Notes under the pieces: model-generated
Seen by the model: only the letters and a program-made list of their open reading frames with translations
What the model was told of the DNA's origin: nothing
Database searches by the model: none
From: Kocuria sp.
GTDB taxonomy: Bacteria > Actinomycetota > Actinomycetes > Actinomycetales > Micrococcaceae
Direction of reading: 5' to 3'
Assembly (NCBI GenBank): GCA_030454085.1
Contig: JAKDJD010000029.1
Location: forward strand, 1 to 28,711
DNA: 28,711 nt
Shown here: in pieces, positions 26,018 to 28,711 of the stretch
Layout of the letters: the number at the start of each line of letters is the position of its first letter
Numbering within the stretch: the stretch's first letter is position 1
Program-made: the position numbers and the translations under genes

Positions 26018-26720
26018 ACTCGCCTCCCAACTCCGATCGCAGTCGCATGAGGCCAAGCCTCATCCTTGTTTTGACAGTGCCCAAAGGGACGCCCAGAGCG
26101 TTCGCGATTCGACTCTGCGACAGCCCGCCGAAATAGGCCAGGGTCACCACCTCAACCTGAGACTCGGGAACCCTGGACAAGGCCGCATGCACCGAGGCGT
26201 TGTCGAGACCTTTCTGAACCGTCGACTCCACGTGCTCGTACGCTTCCTCGAACTCCGCGACCCCCGTGCGCATGTCCCGCTCCGATGCCGACTGAGCGGC
26301 TCGGACACGGTCGACAGCGCGACGGTGGGCGATGACGGTAACCCAGGACCCCACCGCCCCGCGCGTCGAGTCGTATTGCGGCGCCTTTTGCCAGACTTCG
26401 AGAAACACTTCCTGGGTCACTTCCTCGGCGTGCGCGCCATTGCGGAGTATCCGCTGGACGAGACCGTAAATCCGCGGAACCAAGGCATCATAGAGCTGTT
26501 CAAAACAGTTCTGGTTACCGTTCGAGGCGCATTCCATGAGGTTCTGGAGCAGCTCGTGCTCGTCGCGCGCTTCGCGAACCGCTCGCGCGACGTCCGGGTC
26601 TCGGGAGTTCTCCTCGACGACCCCAAACCTTCGGGACATATCCACCATTCCCATTCCGCCGACGTCGGCACCGGGCTGACCCGCGTCCGAGGGCTGCCCT
26701 GCTTCAGAATCATCACGCAC
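26004..26720 (-). CDS. sigK: ECF RNA polymerase sigma factor SigK
   Basis: This group-4 (ECF19-type) sigma factor drives a stress or cell-envelope regulon when RskA is removed. Region 2 is visible as FEQLYDALVPRIYGLVQRIL and AEEVTQEVFLEVWQ. Region 4 is LSRVPESQVEVVTLAYFGGL followed by the helix-turn-helix SQSRIANALGVPLGTVKTRM. The frame begins with GTG at 26720 and gives 238 residues. M. tuberculosis SigK has 187, and no ribosome site precedes this GTG, so one of the ATG codons at residues 23, 25 or 28 (26654-26639) may be the true start. It diverges from def. Confidence 0.94.
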   Translation of the reverse strand: MRDDSEAGQPSDAGQPGADVGGMGMVDMSRRFGVVEENSRDPDVARAVREARDEHELLQNLMECASNGNQNCFEQLYDALVPRIYGLVQRILRNGAHAEEVTQEVFLEVWQKAPQYDSTRGAVGSWVTVIAHRRAVDRVRAAQSASERDMRTGVAEFEEAYEHVESTVQKGLDNASVHAALSRVPESQVEVVTLAYFGGLSQSRIANALGVPLGTVKTRMRLGLMRLRSELGGEYEIG

Positions 26721-26918
26721 CAGATTTTCTGGCGGTGACAGGGCCGGAGCAAGTGGTCCTCCACAGAAGTCGCATTGCTGGTCACCGGCTGATGTCTTTC
26801 GTCATCCTAGTAGCACGCGTTCATGTTGCGTCGGATCGGCTCGTCCGCGGTGAGTCGATCTCTGGAGATTCCCGATACGGTGGTGCCTGTATTCCACTCG
26901 AACCGCCCAGGAGGCCTC

Positions 26919-27503
26919 ATGTCCGTTCGCCCGATTGTCATTACCGGCGACCCCGTTCTGCACAGCCCGACGCGGCCCGTCACCGACTTCGACGACGAGC
27001 TGCGGCGCCTCGTGGCAGACATGTACGAGACCATGGACGCGGCCCACGGCGTCGGGCTCGCAGCGACACAGGTCGGCGTGCCGTTGCGCCTCTTCACCTT
27101 CGTCTACGAGAACGATGACGACGCCCCCAACCGTGGGGTCCTCGTGAATCCTCGGCTGACTCTCGGCAAGATCTCCGAGGTCGAACCGGAGAAGGAGGAC
27201 GAGGCAGAGGGCTGCCTGTCAGTGCCTGGACTTGCCTACCCGCTCAAACGGGCGGATTGGGCCAAGGTCAGCGCGCAGGACGAATTCGGACGCCCCATCG
27301 AGTTCGAAGCCACCGGATGGTTCGCACGCATCATGCAACACGAGACGGACCACCTTGACGGCAAACTCTACGTCGACCGACTCAACGACCGCTGGGGGAA
27401 AAAGGCGAGGAAGACGATCAAGAAGGAAGGCTGGGGCAAGCCCGATCTGACGTGGATGCCGGGGGTCGACGAGGATCCCTTCGGGCATTCGGACGAGGAT
27501 TAG
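26919..27503 (+). CDS. def: Peptide deformylase
   Basis: Def removes the formyl group from the N-terminal methionine of new proteins. The 194-residue enzyme has all three family motifs: GVGLAATQVG at 44-53, EGCLSVPG at 97-104 and QHETDHLDG at 140-148. The metal ligands are C99, H141 and H145. The ATG at 26919 has AGGAGG four bases upstream. The upstream in-frame extension to 26823 is not family-like. The acidic/basic C-terminal tail (WGKKARKTIKKEGWGKP) is common in actinobacteria. It converges with yaaA. Confidence 0.97.
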   Translation: MSVRPIVITGDPVLHSPTRPVTDFDDELRRLVADMYETMDAAHGVGLAATQVGVPLRLFTFVYENDDDAPNRGVLVNPRLTLGKISEVEPEKEDEAEGCLSVPGLAYPLKRADWAKVSAQDEFGRPIEFEATGWFARIMQHETDHLDGKLYVDRLNDRWGKKARKTIKKEGWGKPDLTWMPGVDEDPFGHSDED

Positions 27504-27514
27504 ACCTCAAGTTT

Positions 27515-27528
27515 AGATTGATCAATCT
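27515..27528. terminator. Palindrome between convergent def and yaaA
   Basis: AGATTGATCAATCT is fully symmetric and lies in the 35 bases between the two stop codons. As a hairpin it is short and AT-rich; it may help end transcription from both sides. Confidence 0.35.
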
Positions 27529-27538
27529 GACCGGGTCG

Positions 27539-28303
27539 TCACCCGCCGGAAGGGACCACGAGCGTCAGTGAGCGACCCTTATTCCCGTCCGATTCAATTT
27601 CAACTTGCCAGTGAGGTTTAAGGATTTCGGCGACGTCGTCAACGGATTGAGGTTCAACCTCAGACTCCAGAAGAATCCGAGCCGCCTCGCCCCGATAATG
27701 TTTGGCCATGTGAGAGACCACTTGGCGCTTACCGCCGAGCTCGCGCTCGACCCTGATTCCCACGGTTGTCTCGGCCGGGGCCTTCCACGCCGCCGCGTAG
27801 CTCGAGGACCTGCAGTCCACTATCACCTGTCCGGAACCATAGGCATCCAGGACTGGGCCGAGCTCAGCCTTCCACCACGCAGCGAGCGTGCCCGCGGGTG
27901 CAACCTTGGCGCCCATGGACAGCCGGTACGCGGGGATGGAGTCAGCGGGGGTCACGGCACCCCAGAGCGCGGAGATGATCACGAGACGGGTCCGTGCGCG
28001 TTCCTGGGCGTGGGGGCTCAGGTGCGCATGATCGAGCGCATCGAACAAGACCCCCGTGTAGACGTCGAGCGCCGGGGCCGTCGGTTCCTGGAGCAATCGT
28101 GTGTTTCGCTCTACTTCTGCCGCGAGGCTGGGGCCCGTCTTCAGGAGGTCCCCGGCGTCCTCCCGTGCGCTCACCTCGATCAATCGATCAAGCATGGCCT
28201 CACGGGCCTCGGTGAGCTCGGGAAAACTCATTTCGGACAGACAGACGCTCGGCCCGGCACTGGGCGCGGTCTTGGACTCGGAGGGAGGAAGCAGAATCAA
28301 CAT
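27539..28303 (-). CDS. yaaA: YaaA family peroxide-stress/DNA-binding protein
   Basis: YaaA (DUF328) in E. coli limits damage by hydrogen peroxide, apparently by lowering free iron. The 254-residue protein begins MLILLPPSESK, the family N-terminus. It contains RNTRLLQEPTAPALDVYTGV, VIISALWGAVTPADSIPAYRL, VIVDCRSSSYAAAW and SHMAKHYRGEAAR, all conserved blocks. The ATG at 28303 is chosen on this basis. The open frame continues upstream to 28624 only because it runs through the RNase P RNA gene on the other strand. AAGG directly abuts the ATG, and a -10-like TACACT lies seven bases before it, so the mRNA may be leaderless. Confidence 0.93.
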   Translation of the reverse strand: MLILLPPSESKTAPSAGPSVCLSEMSFPELTEAREAMLDRLIEVSAREDAGDLLKTGPSLAAEVERNTRLLQEPTAPALDVYTGVLFDALDHAHLSPHAQERARTRLVIISALWGAVTPADSIPAYRLSMGAKVAPAGTLAAWWKAELGPVLDAYGSGQVIVDCRSSSYAAAWKAPAETTVGIRVERELGGKRQVVSHMAKHYRGEAARILLESEVEPQSVDDVAEILKPHWQVEIESDGNKGRSLTLVVPSGG

Positions 28304-28310
28304 CCTTACC

Positions 28311-28320
28311 AGTGTAGGAT
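28311..28320. promoter_or_regulatory. Overlapping divergent -10 elements of rnpB and yaaA
   Basis: TAGGAT (28315-28320, plus) is correctly placed to start rnpB at about 28329. TACACT (28311-28316, minus) is placed to start yaaA at its ATG. The two share bases. No clear -35 was found for either. Confidence 0.45.
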
Positions 28321-28328
28321 TGTCCACC

Positions 28329-28699
28329 GGACGGGTCGGTCGAGACGATCGCGTGGCGTGTTCGACGTCCCGAGGAAAGTCCGGGCTCCGCAGAGCAGGA
28401 TGGTGGATAACGTCCACTCGGGGAAACCCGCAGGCCAGTGCCACAGAAAACAGACCGCTTGCTTCGGCAGGCAAGGGTGAAACGGTGGTGTAAGAGACCA
28501 CCAGTTCCCGCGGCGACGCGGGAAGCTCGGTAAACCCCATTCGGAGCAAGGCCAGACAGAATGCGTGACGAGGGCTGCTCGCCCCAAGCATTCGGGTAGG
28601 CCGCTCGACCCCTTGGGCAACCAAGGGGCTAGATGGATGATCGTCACGGCGCGAGGTCAGCCTCGCGGCGACAGAACCCGGCTTATGACTGGCCCGTCC
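28329..28699 (+). ncRNA. rnpB: RNase P RNA (bacterial type A)
   Basis: This is the catalytic RNA that trims the 5' leader of tRNA precursors. The universally conserved 5' block GAGGAAAGTCCGGGCTCC (28372-28389) and 3' block ACAGAACCCGGCTTAT (28671-28686), which pair to form helix P4, are both present. Between them come GGATAACGTCCACTCGGGGA, CAGTGCCACAGAAAACAGAC, GCAAGGGTGAAAC and GGAGCAAGGCCAGACAGAAT. The outer helix P1 is GGACGGG at 28329 with CCCGTCC ending at 28699, and it defines both ends. Length is about 371 bases, within the normal range for type A. The gene is complete. Confidence 0.96.
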
Positions 28700-28711
28700 G
28701 CCACCATCGGC

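Noticed and set aside
28304..28624. N-terminal extension of the yaaA frame by 107 residues
   Set aside because: This stretch lies antisense to the RNase P RNA gene, whose conserved blocks and closing helix are unmistakable. The YaaA family starts at MLILLPPSES.

Overview
The window is high-GC chromosomal DNA from a Gram-positive actinobacterium, most likely a member of the Micrococcales. The evidence is a mycothiol-type thiol-disulfide protein, paired clpP1/clpP2, a group II truncated globin, a SigK/RskA pair, an MptA/B-type mannosyltransferase and an actinobacterial BioQ-like operator. The set clpX, clpP2, clpP1, tig, nei, rpiB, the Rv2466c-like gene, pepN and glbO recalls the Mycobacterium tuberculosis Rv2457c-Rv2470 block, locally rearranged. 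I do not name a genus.

Layout. 1-1300: a DsbA-fold protein and a small membrane protein, both on the minus strand. 1472-6176: the Clp module (clpX, clpP2, clpP1) and trigger factor, with a ClgR-like box ahead of clpP1. 6331-6640: tRNA-Pro, tRNA-Gly and a strong terminator. 6826-11372: nei-rpiB on the minus strand, diverging from pepN-glbO. 11421-16125: an unknown conserved protein, an acyl-CoA thioesterase, the translation factor EttA, a small lipoprotein and an SSB-like protein. 16464-17477: a CtlX-type amidino hydrolase. 17478-18171: a decayed stretch with two oppositely oriented aldo/keto reductase remnants. 18172-20840: tRNA-Arg, an integral membrane mannosyltransferase, oligoribonuclease and tRNA-His. 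20874-25146: a compact five-gene biotin-uptake operon (bioY, acyl-CoA ligase, thiolase, ecfA/bioM, ecfT/bioN) behind a perfect TGAAC-N3-GTTCA palindrome. 25196-26720: sigK-rskA. 26919-28699: peptide deformylase, yaaA and the RNase P RNA gene.

Most of the window is housekeeping: protein quality control, translation, RNA turnover and DNA repair. The most distinctive system is the biotin operon. There, a short AMP-forming ligase and a thiolase are translationally coupled to all three parts of an ECF biotin transporter, resembling the BirA-controlled yhfUTS operon of Bacillus subtilis.

Two internal tracts (about 4640-4780 and 13080-13195) and the first ~75 bases consist of abnormal homopolymer runs and look like unreliable sequence. 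The thioesterase reading frame runs into one of them, so its C-terminus cannot be trusted.
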